DNA of 64,000 nt. Origin: Conchocele bisecta. Taxonomy: Eukaryota; Mollusca; Bivalvia; Lucinida; Thyasiridae. A model generated the notes under the pieces. That model was not told where the DNA came from and searched no databases. It worked only from the letters and a program-made list of their open reading frames with translations. The stretch spans positions 55,789,968 to 55,853,967 of the forward strand of contig CM055273.1 in the NCBI GenBank assembly GCA_029237695.1. The letters are read 5' to 3'. Shown here piece by piece: positions 10,512 to 21,024 of this stretch. How positions within the stretch are numbered: the first letter of the stretch is position 1; each line of letters opens with the position of its first letter. The position numbers and the translations under genes were made by a program.

Positions 10512-10577
10512 GCGGCCAGCGTAGGTCCAGATCAGACTGCGCGTCCGCGCAGTCTGATCTGGACCTACGCTGTTCGC
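10512..10577. repeat. D-type hairpin, nearly perfect
   Basis: Arms AGCGTAGGTCCAGATCAGAC and complement with a TGCGCGTCCGCGCA centre. It has few mismatches over 66 bp and is among the best preserved D hairpins in the window. Confidence 0.85.
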
Positions 10578-10839
10578 CATTCAGTTACTGACATGCGCTC
10601 TGCATGACCATGATTACATCCTAATCAATTAGCATAATGATCAGGATATGTATTTGGTATTTGTTGTAAGGCCGATTTCCTCGGCCGGTGGCCCATTTCA
10701 GCTCTGCGATTATGCACAATACCACACTCATCGCAGTTTTGCAGATGTTCAAACGTTCCTAGCTTGTCCGTGATGTATCACTACGGTGTAACATTATAAA
10801 ACAATTAGTCGGGAGACAAATACGAACATTATATTATGA

Positions 10840-11090
10840 CATTTGTTCTCCATCATTCTCCAGAAAACATATTTGATTTTCGAATAATAAATAGCATGCC
10901 ACATGTTCATATGAGTATAGCCTGATACCACCGCGAGTCACTATCAGCAAAATAAATATTACTAAATGAGTATATCTGTATAGCTTGCACTCGTAATTTT
11001 TAGAACTGGTGGAATAGTGACACACTTATACACTTATTTAATTCCTATAAAGAAAAGTTTGTGCCAACTGAGTGGGCATGTACCGTTAAA
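10840..11090. mobile_element. Half of TTAA-type family G element
   Basis: Shares TTTTTAGAACTGGTGGAATA, CACTTATTTAATTCCTATAA and the end TGGGCATGTACCGTTAA with 26702-27411 and, reversed, 63108-63260. The left half is missing or unrecognisable. Confidence 0.65.
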
Positions 11091-11397
11091 AGGCATTGTG
11101 TTTCAGATGCTATCTCTAATATTCAATATGTGTTGTTGACATCATGCACTGCAAATGACATATGTCAATAATATTACACTCATTGCAGTTTTGACGATTT
11201 TTGTATAGGAAATGTGTTATCATGAATGTAAATTTGGCAGGTATCTTCTTGTGCATTGGACAAATACATGGTTATTGATAGCAAACTGTTGTATACTGAA
11301 TTGACCTTGAAAAATGTATCTTAGTCAATCCGGAATAAAACAAAAATAAAATTTACTCACGTTTCGTTGTTTCATGAACGTCACGTTTATTATAACT

Positions 11398-11480
11398 TTA
11401 TTAGGCTTGACTTCTCTAGGAAACGATAGGAAATCCTCGGCGAGACTCGGAATTCCTACGCGTTTCCTTGTCTCACCTGG
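11398..11480. repeat. Degraded family J core
   Basis: Contains GGAAACGATAGGAAATCC, CCTCGGCGAGACTCGG and CCTACGCGTTTCC, matching the centre of the family J palindromes. The outer arms are not recognisable. Confidence 0.5.
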
Positions 11481-11602
11481 TAAGCTGCACAACCGCTTGC
11501 GGTAACCTTGCCCAGCGTATCAATGACAATGTAAAGTATACTGTAATAAATACATTTATAAACACAGGCGGTACAGTGTAGTGTATATATCAAAAGACAT
11601 AT

Positions 11603-11854
11603 GGCGCCCGTTTCACTAAACTTCGTAACTTCGTAGGACTAAAATATCCGTAAGTGCAAATTTAGGATCGTCTGGATATTTCAATTGATGGATTTACATT
11701 TTTTGAGCATAGGCTGCAAGTACGGCCTATGCTCAATAAATGTAAAGCCAAATATTGTTTACAAGAAAACATTGTTAATGTGAAATTTACAGACTATCCT
11801 AATTTTGCACTTACGAACATTTTATTCGTACGAAGTTTAGTGAAACGGGCCCCA
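11603..11854. mobile_element. Family P MITE
   Basis: Ends GCGCCCGTTTCACTAAACTT and AAGTTTAGTGAAACGGGCCC, with the usual AGCATAGGCTGCA...AGGCCTATGCTCA centre. A short duplication (CTTCGTAACTTCGTA) is present in the left arm. Confidence 0.85.
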
Positions 11855-11879
11855 GCATGGTATTCTCTATTACTGCGAC

Positions 11880-12440
11880 TGAACTTCTTTTTTTTTTAAA
11901 CCATTTTAAGAACATTATTTAACATTACTGCTAACTTCTTTGAGAACGTTCTTTCGGCAAATATATCTGAGTTTCGAAGTTAACCTAGACATTTTGATGT
12001 GATAATGTACATACCAACTGTGTCGGGTTAACATTAATATACTATATCTATTTCAAGGAAATCACGCAATTCCAACCATTAGTCGATGTTATTCACAAAT
12101 ACATATAACCAACCATATAGCACGTGTTTCCGTGTTAATCACAATAACACGCCGAGTACTGGTAATGCGGAGTTGCCGGCTTCACTGGTCCCGCTATTAT
12201 AATCAATTAATACGCCTCGATCTGAGATATCCACTCTTAAGGTTTTCAGATTTTCCTCTCGGATAGAATATAACGGTATAGTAATATGTGCAACAAAACA
12301 GCAAATGATCTGTTCCTGATGTGCACAAATTTCATTTAGTAAATTATGAAACGGTAGATATGCTTTACTGTTATGTTTGGAAATTATATATTGACGGTGT
12401 TTATTGCAATTAACGACATCATTTCTGGAAATAAAGAACA
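11880..12440. other. No recognised gene
   Basis: AT-rich sequence with a 107-codon minus-strand ORF (12139-12462) that has no motif I recognise. The last bases enter the repeat that starts at about 12446. Confidence 0.4.
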
Positions 12441-12445
12441 TTAAA

Positions 12446-12802
12446 AAATAATTCCAGCACAAAAATATTTACACAATTCCCTAACATTTGATTGGTCCGT
12501 TGCAAGTCTCCGTCCAAAATTTATATCCCAGTAAACTCCATGCCGAACTACTTTCCGTAACCGTCAGGCGCAGTTAAAATAATTCTTAAGAAAATAAACA
12601 CATTTTCTTGATGAATTTATTTCAAATGCTGGAATTATAAGGAATGAATGGCCTTTTTGTGGAATTTATCGGGGATATAAACTTGGAAAAGTCGCGGGAA
12701 TACTGGACGAGGCCTTCCGGCCTTCGTCCAGTATTCCCGCGACTTTTCCAAGTTTATACCCCGATAAATTCCACAAAAAGGCCATTCATTCCTATATTAA
12801 AA
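12446..12802. mobile_element. Family F element with long 3' palindrome
   Basis: About 357 bp, starting near ATAATTCCAGCACAAAAATA. The last 150 bp form a near-perfect hairpin whose arms run from GGAATGAATGGCC through AAACTTGGAAAAGTCGCGGG to complements around GAGGCCTTCCGGCCTTC. The same unit, flanks included, recurs at 33928-34291. ORFs in the hairpin are by-products. Confidence 0.8.
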
Positions 12803-12864
12803 ATTGAATGGCATTTTAAGTGATACTATGATACTCGGGTTCAAAGGGTTAATATGCTTGAATT

Positions 12865-13042
12865 CGAGTGGAAACTCTCCAAACCGGACGCATTGGGGAC
12901 CTCACAGGGTGTCCAGTGTTACACTGTAGTTAATTTATCAATGCAATAATTCCGTTACTCCATTAATACTAATACATCTCTGATCGTAAACCACACACAC
13001 ATTGTCTTCAATCGGGTGTCCAGTTTAGAGAGGCCCCACTGT
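12865..13042. mobile_element. Family T MITE, diverged
   Basis: Left end GAGTGGAAACTCTCCAAACC, right end GTTTAGAGAGGCCCCACTG. The internal palindrome is partly eroded. A further T fragment lies at 13129-13209. Confidence 0.65.
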
Positions 13043-13128
13043 AGTTAATTCCTGTATGCAATAACACTATTACTCCGTTAACGTATCTCTGATCGTAACT
13101 CACACACACATTGTCTTATTTACGCCTG

Positions 13129-13209
13129 AGTTACCGTGCAATCTCTCTAAACCGGATACCCTGTGGACCTCCCAGTGTGTCCGGTTTAGAAAGGTCCGCC
13201 CGACTGTAT
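13129..13209. repeat. T-family mini-palindrome
   Basis: An 80-bp hairpin of TCTCTCTAAACCGGATACCC and TCCGGTTTAGAAAGGTCC. It is the short left module of T elements standing alone. Confidence 0.65.
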
Positions 13210-13730
13210 TTCCTATATTCTATAATTAAATTCCGTCATACCACGAGCAGTCCGGCCGCTAACGCGACTTCCGTCAGAATGATCGTGATTCTCCGGAGAA
13301 ACGATTTCCCGATCAGTCTTCGTTTACAAGCCGACACCGGGCTAACCGAATCGTTTCTGCAACAGTCTGGTTATTGAATCGGGCCAGAAGAAAGCCGCGT
13401 CTCTGGTAGACGTAGCTCGATCAGTGTCTACGATATTTGTTGAAAGGTGTGATAAAAGTATCCGAGACCATTCTGTAGAATTTGTTTCGGAAATTTATAC
13501 AATATCGCTGTTTTTGGCGGGAAATTTCTGCAAGTATTTCTTATTTGTGCTAAAGTAATATTGCGATGAGTATGTTTTAATTTAGAGATCGCGAAAGCTT
13601 AACTTTCTAAGTGGACACGCGAATGACAAAACGGGCCGATTAGATTATGTTTCTGCCCAGTGTAGTGTCATATCAGACGGCGCACCCGCATTTGTGGACC
13701 TAGCGATCCATTTTTACTATTTATCACAAC

Positions 13731-13982
13731 TTTGATACATTTTCAAGTTTTGTTTCTGTATTTACACATCACATGGGCAATGTATGGACATGAGGATGTG
13801 ATAACACAGTTAGATCCCGTTCGTCCGCACGTACGATCGATAATCCACTCTCTATTAAAACTCGTGGATTATCTCCTCGTACATGCGGACGAACGTGATC
13901 TAACTGTGTTATCACATCCTCATGTCCGTACATTGCACATGTGCTGAGTAAATGCAGAAACAAAACTCTAAAATGTATCAAA
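13731..13982. mobile_element. 250-bp foldback element
   Basis: Arms of about 110 bp run from TTTGATACATTTTCAAGTTT to a complementary ATGTATCAAAG, with GGATGTGATAACACAGTTAG and its complement inside. The loop is short (CTCTCTATTAAAACTC). No second copy in this window. Confidence 0.8.
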
Positions 13983-14048
13983 GATCGATTTGATAAAATA
14001 ATAGTACTGCCCCCAACAAAGATATTATATTAAAGTCATGTGAATGTA

Positions 14049-14110
14049 CAGTAGAACCTTTCTAAATCGAACACCCTGGGTCCACCATTAATTTAGAACG
14101 GTTCCACTGC
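14049..14110. repeat. T-family mini element
   Basis: CAGTAGAACCTTTCTAAATC pairs with TTTAGAACGGTTCCACTG over 62 bp, with a degraded centre. Confidence 0.6.
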
Positions 14111-14180
14111 AAGTATTGCATTGCCGTGGCTGTTCACGATTATACAAAATGATACAAATTGTTGATGGAGTACTTAATTA

Positions 14181-14249
14181 CAGTGGAACCTCTCTAAAAC
14201 GGACACCCTGGAGACTTCCAGGGTGTCCGGTTTAGAGAGATTCCACTGT
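14181..14249. repeat. T-family mini element, intact palindrome
   Basis: CAGTGGAACCTCTCTAAAAC through CGGTTTAGAGAGATTCCACT, a 69-bp near-perfect hairpin followed by TA. It lacks the 140-bp right module of full T elements. Confidence 0.75.
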
Positions 14250-14556
14250 AGCGCGAGTGCCGAAGCTGATAACGAGCTGTACTGGTCTAAATGTCAATAC
14301 GTCCCTATTTTTCCTGGCTAGTTACACGGCTGCAAGCTGCAGTTGACAGCTGATGACGCAGAGAAACGACACTTCACGGAGTGACCTTAGCAATATCAAT
14401 GCCCCGGTTTAGTTAGATGTCTGTGTATTGGCATGGTGACCGAAAACATATTTATTTTTAATAAATGAGGCATGTGTTGCGGGCAATCCGATCCTACATA
14501 TGAATATGCCGCCGACCCTAGACGTGTTTGGTCGTTTAAGGCGTCCTGTGTGTCCG

Positions 14557-14803
14557 TTAACCCTGTGAACCCGAAATCCCGCTATAGCGGTTTATGCAAA
14601 AAGTGCAGATCCAGATGTGCCGGCTCGTAACGAGCCGTCTCATCAGGATCTGCACTTTTTGAAAGTAATTTTAATATTTCTTAGAACAAAAACACCCCCT
14701 TTTCATAAATGGACGAATCTGAAAATCATTTTGTGACCATTGGATTGGTCGGAACATTAGCATATCACAGTCCATTCCAGTTCCTTAGGGTTGAAAGGGT
14801 TAA
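14557..14803. mobile_element. TTAA-type MITE, complete
   Basis: Begins TTAACCCTGTGAACCCGAAA and ends GGGTTGAAAGGGTTAA. TTAA at both ends with CCC/GGG termini is the pattern known for piggyBac-type target sites, so a piggyBac-type mobiliser is inferred. The interior has the GATGTGCCGGCTCG...CGAGCC hairpin and an ACACCCCCTTTTCATAAATG block shared with 33682-33928 and 59640-59786. Confidence 0.75.
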
Positions 14804-14989
14804 CGTTGGCTTTTCACACTTGATGCCCAAACGTATTACTGTCGGAAATAAATAAGTACCAAATAAATTTTTTTCTGAACCGTTACCCGCGGCACGTTTT
14901 TTTCATAGGCCTGATGTTGAAAGTTGGTCAAACAAAACACGGACCGCTAGTAGTTTTCGTACATGTCAATAATATAGTAAAGTGTATTA

Positions 14990-15060
14990 CTTAGCCCTAT
15001 GCAACCCGATACTGGAACACGGAAATCTGTGTTTCTGGTATCGGGTGACACAGGGCTAAC
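14990..15060. repeat. Short foldback AGCCCTATGCAACCCGATAC
   Basis: A 66-70-bp hairpin with arms AGCCCTATGCAACCCGATAC and GTATCGGGTGACACAGGGCT and a GGAAATCTGTG loop. Sister copies lie at about 15395-15452 and 52075-52137. Confidence 0.7.
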
Positions 15061-15087
15061 CGGAAAAGCGAGCGTCGCTGTTTTACA

Positions 15088-15236
15088 TGGCAGCACAATA
15101 AGAGCTAGGCCCCCTGGGACCGGTTTTCTCTATAGCCACCTCCTTTCTTTCACCCCTTCTTGGGAGATGACATGCCGAGCCAGTCATCGAGCCAGTGCCG
15201 ACTTTAAATCCAAACATTTACATTTACAATTACACT
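15088..15236 (+). mobile_element. SINE 3' region, family S1
   Basis: Contains AATAAGAGCTAGGCCCC, GGGAGATGACATGC, GTCATCGAGCCAGTGCCG and TTAAATCCAAACATTTACA. The same blocks run on the minus strand at 21426-21760, where a tRNA-like head is also present. This copy lacks the head. It runs directly into a partial P element. Confidence 0.65.
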
Positions 15237-15392
15237 TAAACTTTGTACGGCTAAAATGTTCATTCATGCACAATTGTGATAGTCTGTAAATTTCACATTA
15301 ACAATGTTTTCATCAATTGAAATTTCCAGACGATCCTGAATTTGCACTTACGAACATTTTAGTCGTACGAAATTTAGTGAAACGTGCCCCAG
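15237..15392. mobile_element. Family P MITE with central deletion
   Basis: Left end ACTTTGTACGGCTAAAATGT, right end CGTACGAAATTTAGTGAAAC. The central ATTGAGCATAG hairpin is missing, leaving about 155 bp. Confidence 0.7.
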
Positions 15393-15394
15393 TT

Positions 15395-15452
15395 AGCCAA
15401 ATACAACTGGATACTAGAAACATGAAAATCCATGTTTCTAGTATTGGGATGC
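15395..15452. repeat. Short foldback, same family as 14990-15060
   Basis: Arms GGATACTAGAAACATG and CATGTTTCTAGTATTGGGAT around a short loop. Confidence 0.65.
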
Positions 15453-15594
15453 GTAGCCGAGGACCAGAGCCCAATATATTTGGGCACAGTTACACAGATA
15501 GAAACAAGTCCCAGTTGAACGACAGAGACATAATATGGAACATAAATCGCTAAGCGACACAAGTCGTGTGCCGTGGCAATAAAGTCCAACTATT

Positions 15595-15672
15595 GGAATA
15601 GCCGCTTAGCTTTATGGCCGTCCACGTCCGTTACGGACGTGGTTGGCCATAAAGCTAAGCGGCTATTCCAAT
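15595..15672. repeat. Near-perfect 78-bp palindrome
   Basis: ATTGGAATAGCCGCTTAGCT and its complement enclose GGCCGTCCACGTCCGTTACG. There are almost no mismatches, which suggests a young foldback or hairpin. Confidence 0.85.
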
Positions 15673-15788
15673 ATACATGCATAGTTATTTATGTCCGTGG
15701 TTTCGTTTAAACGGGCATACGCTTGTTTATATAAACGTATACGTTGGCGCTTAAGACGGAAATAAACCCGTTGCGAGTAAGTTTCATA

Positions 15789-16002
15789 CAGTGAAACCTC
15801 TCTAAACCGGACACCCTGTGACGTCCCCAGGGTGTCCGATTTAGAGATGTTCCACTGCAAATCAGCCATATGACCATTCTGGGACATACGTGTGCCTTTG
15901 CAGTCATGAACATGCAGCATTGTCTCAGATGCGTTACGAAGAAACCTCTCAAAATGATATCACATATATTTTATTGGTGTCAGGTTAAGAGAGGTTCCAT
16001 TG
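15789..16002. mobile_element. Family T MITE, full length with TA flanks
   Basis: TA precedes CAGTGAAACCTCTCTAAACC and TA follows GAGAGGTTCCATTG. The length is 214 bp with the two-module structure: a left mini-palindrome, then a right module containing CATGAACATGCA and a CAAAATGATATCACATATAT segment. Confidence 0.85.
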
Positions 16003-16146
16003 TACAATACAAGTTGTCAATTAATTCGGTATACAGTGCCAAAAATACAGGTCTTGATTACCCGCCGTATTCACCATTGTTACATGGTTTCAGTTGTTTG
16101 CACATATATAGCGCGTGTTGTTCGCATATGGCTTTAGGCAATGCTC

Positions 16147-16258
16147 ATTCCGGGGCCGCGCGTAGACCAAGTGCCTTCATGACGTCACTACGCGGAAGTG
16201 CCTTCATGACGTCACTACTTCACGACGTTCATGACGTTCATGACGCGGCCCCGGAATA
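16147..16258. repeat. GC-rich hairpin with CRE-like repeats
   Basis: ATTCCGGGGCCGCG pairs with GCGGCCCCGGAAT. The loop has two copies of GTGCCTTCATGACGTCACTA, giving two TGACGTCA octamers (the known CREB/ATF consensus), and repeated GACGTTCATGACG. Any regulatory role is speculative. Confidence 0.6.
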
Positions 16259-16283
16259 TAAATACCGAAAATTATGTACGTGA

Positions 16284-16530
16284 ATGGGACGATTTATAAA
16301 AGTACTGAAAATACTGAATAAAATGCTCAAATTACATCAGTTTTTTGTTGGAAATGTAACAATAACGTTTGATCATGTCCAGCCGTGTGCAAACGTTTGC
16401 TATGGCCCGAGGGAACTGTTTGAACGCCAAGGTTCAAACAGTTCCCTCGGGCCACAGCAAACATCGGGCCACAGCAAACGTTTGCACACGGCTGGACATG
16501 ATCAAGCCTTATATTACAAACACAGTGAAT
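16284..16530. mobile_element. Family E foldback
   Basis: Arms ATCATGTCCAGCCGTGTGCA and complement enclose TTTGAACGCCAAGGTTCAAA. The right arm has a small internal duplication (ATCGGGCCACAGCAAAC). Family E also occurs at 17950-18290 and 36430-36670, all with GGAAATGTAACAATAACGTT flanks. Confidence 0.7.
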
Positions 16531-17053
16531 CGGCATGTGTGTTTAAAATGGCGTTTTATTTTCAAAGTTTTGTTTTTTGTTTGACTCGCAATTTCCATAA
16601 ACGTTATCGACTATGGCGCGAAGCGCATAAAAACAGTCGCATAATGAAATCAAATTCAAAGATATGTATCTTAAAAACTTAATGGAATAAAAGCAATTTA
16701 TTTTAACATGCACTGGATAAATCAATTGATATTCCGACGTTGGTTTTAGGAATCACTTCAGAAGCTGCCAATTGGCAATTGCTTGCTACCCAATTACCAA
16801 CGAACCGACGTTAACCCTAATCTTAACCACAGTATCCATATTACACGGAAACCATTTGCAAAACAATATCAAATTAACCGGCATTTGCCAAGTTCCAGAA
16901 ACAAGCAAAACATCCATTCACCGTAGTCCATTCAAGCTGGAACCCGGGTCATACGATGTTAGCCTGCTCTACGATCCTGTTGAAGCAAACCATTCTGCAA
17001 ACGTGGAGGTCATACTCGGGATCATAGTACATTATCATGCTTATACATAACAC

Positions 17054-17110
17054 CAATTCGCTGTCTGTAACGCAGGGCGACTTTCGCCCTGCGTTACAGA
17101 CAGAGAATTC
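17054..17110. repeat. Short hairpin CTGTCTGTAACGCAGGGCG
   Basis: Arms CTGTCTGTAACGCAGGGCG and complement around a 4-nt loop. A diverged relative lies at about 21098-21136. Confidence 0.75.
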
Positions 17111-17117
17111 GGGTTAT

Positions 17118-17349
17118 CAGGGATTCCGCTGGGGAAAATAAAAAAATCGCCACTTCAAAAAAAATAAAACAATTGGAGATAAAAAAAAAATACAATTTTC
17201 GAAAAAAAAATCAAAAATAATTATTTTTTTTTTGAATTTTGATTTTTTTTCCGAAAATTGTGATTTTTTATCGCCAAGTGTTTATTTTTATCGCCAATTG
17301 TTATTTTTATCGCCAATTGCGAAAGTGGCGATCGTCAGCGGAATCCCTG
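17118..17349. mobile_element. AT-rich MITE with CAGGGATTCC ends and 5-bp flanks
   Basis: Begins CAGGGATTCCGCTG and ends CAGCGGAATCCCTG, flanked on both sides by GTTAT (17113-17117 and 17350-17354). The interior has ATCGCCAATTG-type repeats and A/T runs in inverted orientation. A 5-bp duplication is directly visible; the superfamily is not assigned. Confidence 0.75.
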
Positions 17350-17949
17350 GTTATATTATACAGGGTTTTCATTAATATTGATTTTCAGGAATTATAAATT
17401 CGTGTAAATTAACGAAAAAAGGAAATGCTAAATGATGCACATACAGATTATCACAAGGCGTATTCAACTGTAATAAATGTACGCAATAGATCGATGTTTA
17501 CCCCATCACCTGCACTAATTTTGCCAATAGTTGTCATGTTATTTATTTCAAAATAACTGAATATTATGTGTGATATCAAGCAGTTTGATTGGCTGAGACT
17601 GAGATATTGACAATATTAATGCAGGCAGCTGTGTACAAGAAACCTGAAGGACGTACAGCGGCGCTCGTCATGTGACAAAATATGTTTTATTCCACGTTTT
17701 TCATTAAAAAGAAAATAGTGTGTTCATGATTTTTAGACTTTCAGCAGTTTCCACCATCAACAATATGTATTGATTGCCCTTGTTTCTCGACCACTGAAAG
17801 TAGAGCATTTCGCCAATATCTATTAAATTAAGCATTAAATATTGCAATAACTCAAAAGTTATATTTAGAACATCAGGCTCCGTCTTGTTGACGCGGTAGG
17901 GTAGGCGTTTATAAATACATGTATATATGCATTGCCAGATAAATACAAC

Positions 17950-18290
17950 GTCATTATAAGGTTCGACAATGTCACGCCGTGGGTAAACGTACCTACGGCC
18001 TTGGGATTCAAACCGTTCCCTCGTGCCATGGCGGCCATGGCACGAGGGAACGGTTTGAATCCCAAGGCCGTAGGCAGCGGGTTCAAACAGTTCTCGAGTG
18101 TCACGGCAAACGTTTACCGACGACTGGACATGGTCGAACGTTATTGTTACATTTCCGCCGGAAATATCATGCAATTTGAGCATTTATGCAGTACTTTCGG
18201 TACTTTGATAATCTCATTTCCGTCGGAAATATCATGCAATTTGAGCATTTATGCAGTACTTTCGGTACTTTGATAATCTGCTCCATTCAA
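17950..18290. mobile_element. Family E foldback with tandem duplication
   Basis: The hairpin centre is CGTGCCATGGCGGCCATGGC with CCTACGGCCTTGGGATTCAA arms. The right side carries an exact-length 65-bp tandem duplication (18150-18214 and 18215-18279) containing ATATCATGCAATTTGAGC and TGCAGTACTTTCGGTACTTT. The overlapping ORFs are by-products of the palindrome. Confidence 0.7.
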
Positions 18291-18804
18291 ACAGCTGATT
18301 TACACATACCTATTCCAAGGCCGCAGTACACGTGGCGTGATGCAGCATCATCAATTTCAAACTTTCAGTGCGACCGTTGTGAACTGGTCTGGTGACGTAA
18401 AGTCGCGTTCTAGTAACGTCATTAGCCACATGCATTACGTAGGTGTAGGCTTGGCTTCTGAATGAGCATTGTCCACAGCCATGGTCAAACAGCTCGCGCT
18501 GTACGTTTGATCACGCTGTACGTTTGAGCGGTGTCGAACAACGGCAGTCATGTAACAATAATAGTTTATGCCCTTCCCGGATCACGATTCTTCTATACAT
18601 GTCTAATGTTAGTAATTAAGGAAACCACAGCACACGTAGCGCAATTCCAGACCATAGAAATTGCTTACTTTATCCAAGAAATGTTTACACGATTTTGTTT
18701 TGCACTGATGGTTTATTTTCTTTAACGGTTGTGTTTAGCTATTAAGTGCAAATCCCCGATAGCTACATTCTTTCTCGGATTTCGCCGAGATATACCGATT
18801 ACTC

Positions 18805-19127
18805 ACAGTGGATTTCGGGCAAGTAGTGGAATATCCCCCCCCCCCCCACCTAAAATTCGCCGAGTAAAGATTTTTTACAAGTTACAAGGCACGTTTCTAC
18901 GTTCGCGTTGTGAATTTATTGTTTATTGGGGTTTTTTGGCTCAAAAATGCGCCAGAACGCAGGAAATGCGATGTAGATTTAAAAAAAAATCCGGGGGGGG
19001 GGGGGCGAATGCCCCCGGACCCCCTCCCCCCCACCCCCCTACCCCCTACCCCCCCCCCCCCCCCACCACCACACCCCCCCCCCCCCCCCCCCCACCCCTA
19101 ACCCGCAATCCTGGATCCGCGCCTGTG
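18805..19127 (+). mobile_element. C-rich repeat with TGGATCCGCGCC end
   Basis: Contains CCTAAAATTCGCCGAGTAAA, AGTTACAAGGCACGTTTC and, at the right, CAATCCTGGATCCGCGCC. The same blocks lie in reverse at 62284-62525. Long C runs (18834-18847 and 19010-19093) flank the central part. The proline-rich ORFs here come from the C tracts. Confidence 0.65.
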
Positions 19128-19139
19128 CAGTGTGTGCTT

Positions 19140-19680
19140 GCCAAGCTATTGGACTCGTAGCCGCGTCTTATTGAGTTGCTTTCTGCTCTATTGTTGTTTT
19201 GTCTCGTTCCCATTTCTCTTGTTCTCTTGAGGCCCATACATAGCTGTGTTTCATGGCGTGGGGTCACGTGTTTCCGAACGGCGTGACGTCATGTTTTTGT
19301 AGGTGTGTTTGCAACTTAGATTTCCTTTGATTTCTTTCTAATGGAATGGCATATTTTTAGGAAATATACCGCAGCAAATGCCGTCTTTTATTGTATAAGT
19401 GGCTTTAATGTCATAATTATGTCGTTTTAACGCAGAATTGGTTAATACCTCAAATGTAAATAGATAAATGATACATATCATCAAAATCCGTCCGTTTGTA
19501 AAGATGACGTCACAGATGACGTCAAGTCGGAAAATCTGGTTCGGAAACCACGTGATCCCACACCCTGTGTTTGTGTACCGCGTTGACGATTCTCTATCCG
19601 CCGCTGCACATGTACACAACGGCCTGCGTCAATCTTTCCCAGATGTCAACGTTTCTTAACATATGTTGGCAATGTCAATT
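19140..19680. other. No recognised feature
   Basis: No ORF with recognisable motifs and no strong hairpin. A 93-codon minus ORF at 19338-19619 is unsupported. Confidence 0.35.
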
Positions 19681-19683
19681 CGC

Positions 19684-19805
19684 GATCAAGCAGTTTGATT
19701 GAATGAGCCTGAGCTGTGGCACAGCTCAGGCTCAGTCAATCAAACTGCTTGAGCTGAGGCAGTTCAGCCAGTCAGCTCAGACTTAGCCAATCAAGCTGCT
19801 TGATT
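19684..19805. repeat. Hairpin of ATCAAGCAGTTTGATTG units
   Basis: ATCAAGCAGTTTGATTGAAT...GAGCCTGAGCTGTG pairs with CACAGCTCAGGCTC...CAATCAAACTGCTTGA, and an extra partial copy follows. Related single units lie near 17578 and 36371. Confidence 0.7.
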
Positions 19806-20605
19806 TAAGGCACAATATTCAACCATTTTGAAAGAAAACAATTAGCAGCTATTAGCAAAATTAGCGCATGTACCATGGGTTTCTATGATCAACATGTTAT
19901 ATTTTGTGGGTTTTTTTTTTAATTTCTTTGGTCTCTTTGTGGCATATAGTTCTCTATATTTCATCTTATGTCGGGTTGAACAAACCACAAGTTCTTGAAG
20001 AACGGTTCATATGTCGGTGCTTTATGGGTTATTTCGGTATATCCGGTGGTTTGGGTGCATTGTTACCAATATACAATTTACGTCACCTCCCGCGAATTAC
20101 ACGTATAACTCGAAGTACAGATATTTTGACAGTATAAAATGGGCCGGAAAGTTCGCAACGGTGAATATGTAGATAATTGACGATTTCTGTCGTGTGTAAT
20201 GATTGAGCACTAGCAGTTGCACAAAAGTATGTAAATTACCCAAAACCAACGGAATCCACAAAAATCTACCAAAAATCCAGCAAAATATCCACATGACATC
20301 AACATACTGACCATCTGTTTAAACACATGTGGAATAAGCAACTGGTCTTACGTCATTTCTCCGAGCGGTTCTTCGGTGCGTTATTTGACGTGTACATATT
20401 TATTATATTTGACCTTGACGCGAGTAGAACCACTCACTCATTTCAGTAAACACGAAAGCCACATTGCACGTTGATTTGTAATACCAAGGATTATGTTTAT
20501 TTTAAAAAAATAGTTCATTAAGCCAAGAATGTTGTGGTGCGGTCGATACGACCCAATACCGAACCAGGTATGTGATTAAAATTACTTTAGCCTTTCCACA
20601 CTACA
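19806..20605. other. No recognised feature
   Basis: No gene, tandem repeat or strong inverted repeat was identified. Two short ORFs (19904-20137 plus strand; 20097-20294 minus strand) have no motif support. Confidence 0.35.
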
Positions 20606-20610
20606 TACCA

Positions 20611-20755
20611 GGGGCCAGTTTCACTAAACTTCGTACGATTAAAAGGTTCATAAGCGCAAATTTAGGATCGTCCAGAAATTGTAATTGATGAATTTACATT
20701 TATTGAGCTATGCTCAATAAATGTAAATCCAATAACATTTTACAGTGTTAATGTG
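20611..20755. mobile_element. Truncated family P MITE
   Basis: Begins GGGCCAGTTTCACTAAACTT and reaches the short central hairpin ATTGAGCTATGCTCAAT, then ends before the right arm. Confidence 0.7.
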
Positions 20756-20781
20756 TCTTTAATAATAGCACAGTCCATTCC

Positions 20782-21024
20782 TGGGGCCCGTTTCACTAAA
20801 CTTCGTACGACTAAAATGTTCGTAAGTGCAAATTTAGGATCGTCTGGAAATTTCAATTGATGGATTTACATTTATTGAACATAGGCTGCATATTCAGCCA
20901 ATGCTTAATGAATGTAAATCAAACATTTGTTTACAAGAAATAATGTTAATATGAATTTTACAGACTATCATAATTTTGCACTTACGAACATTTTTGTCGT
21001 ACGAAGTTTAATGAAGCGGCCCCC
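20782..21024. mobile_element. Family P MITE nested in a TTAA-type MITE
   Basis: A complete P element (GGGGCCCGTTTCACTAAACT to AAGTTTAATGAAGCGGCCCC). The left flank ends CACAGTCCATTCC and the right flank starts AGTTACTTTGGGGTGAAAGG. Joined, these give the uninterrupted TTAA-element sequence seen at 14770-14800. The junction fits a 3-bp duplication (CCT/CCA), which would agree with a PIF/Harbinger-type mobiliser (tentative). Confidence 0.8.

Noticed and set aside
16772..17050. 92-codon ORF as a possible host exon
   Set aside because: No motif, no splice signals that I can defend, and it is embedded in repeats.
18729..19267. Proline-rich plus ORF and glycine-rich minus ORF
   Set aside because: Products of C tracts in a dispersed repeat; not conserved at 62284-62525.
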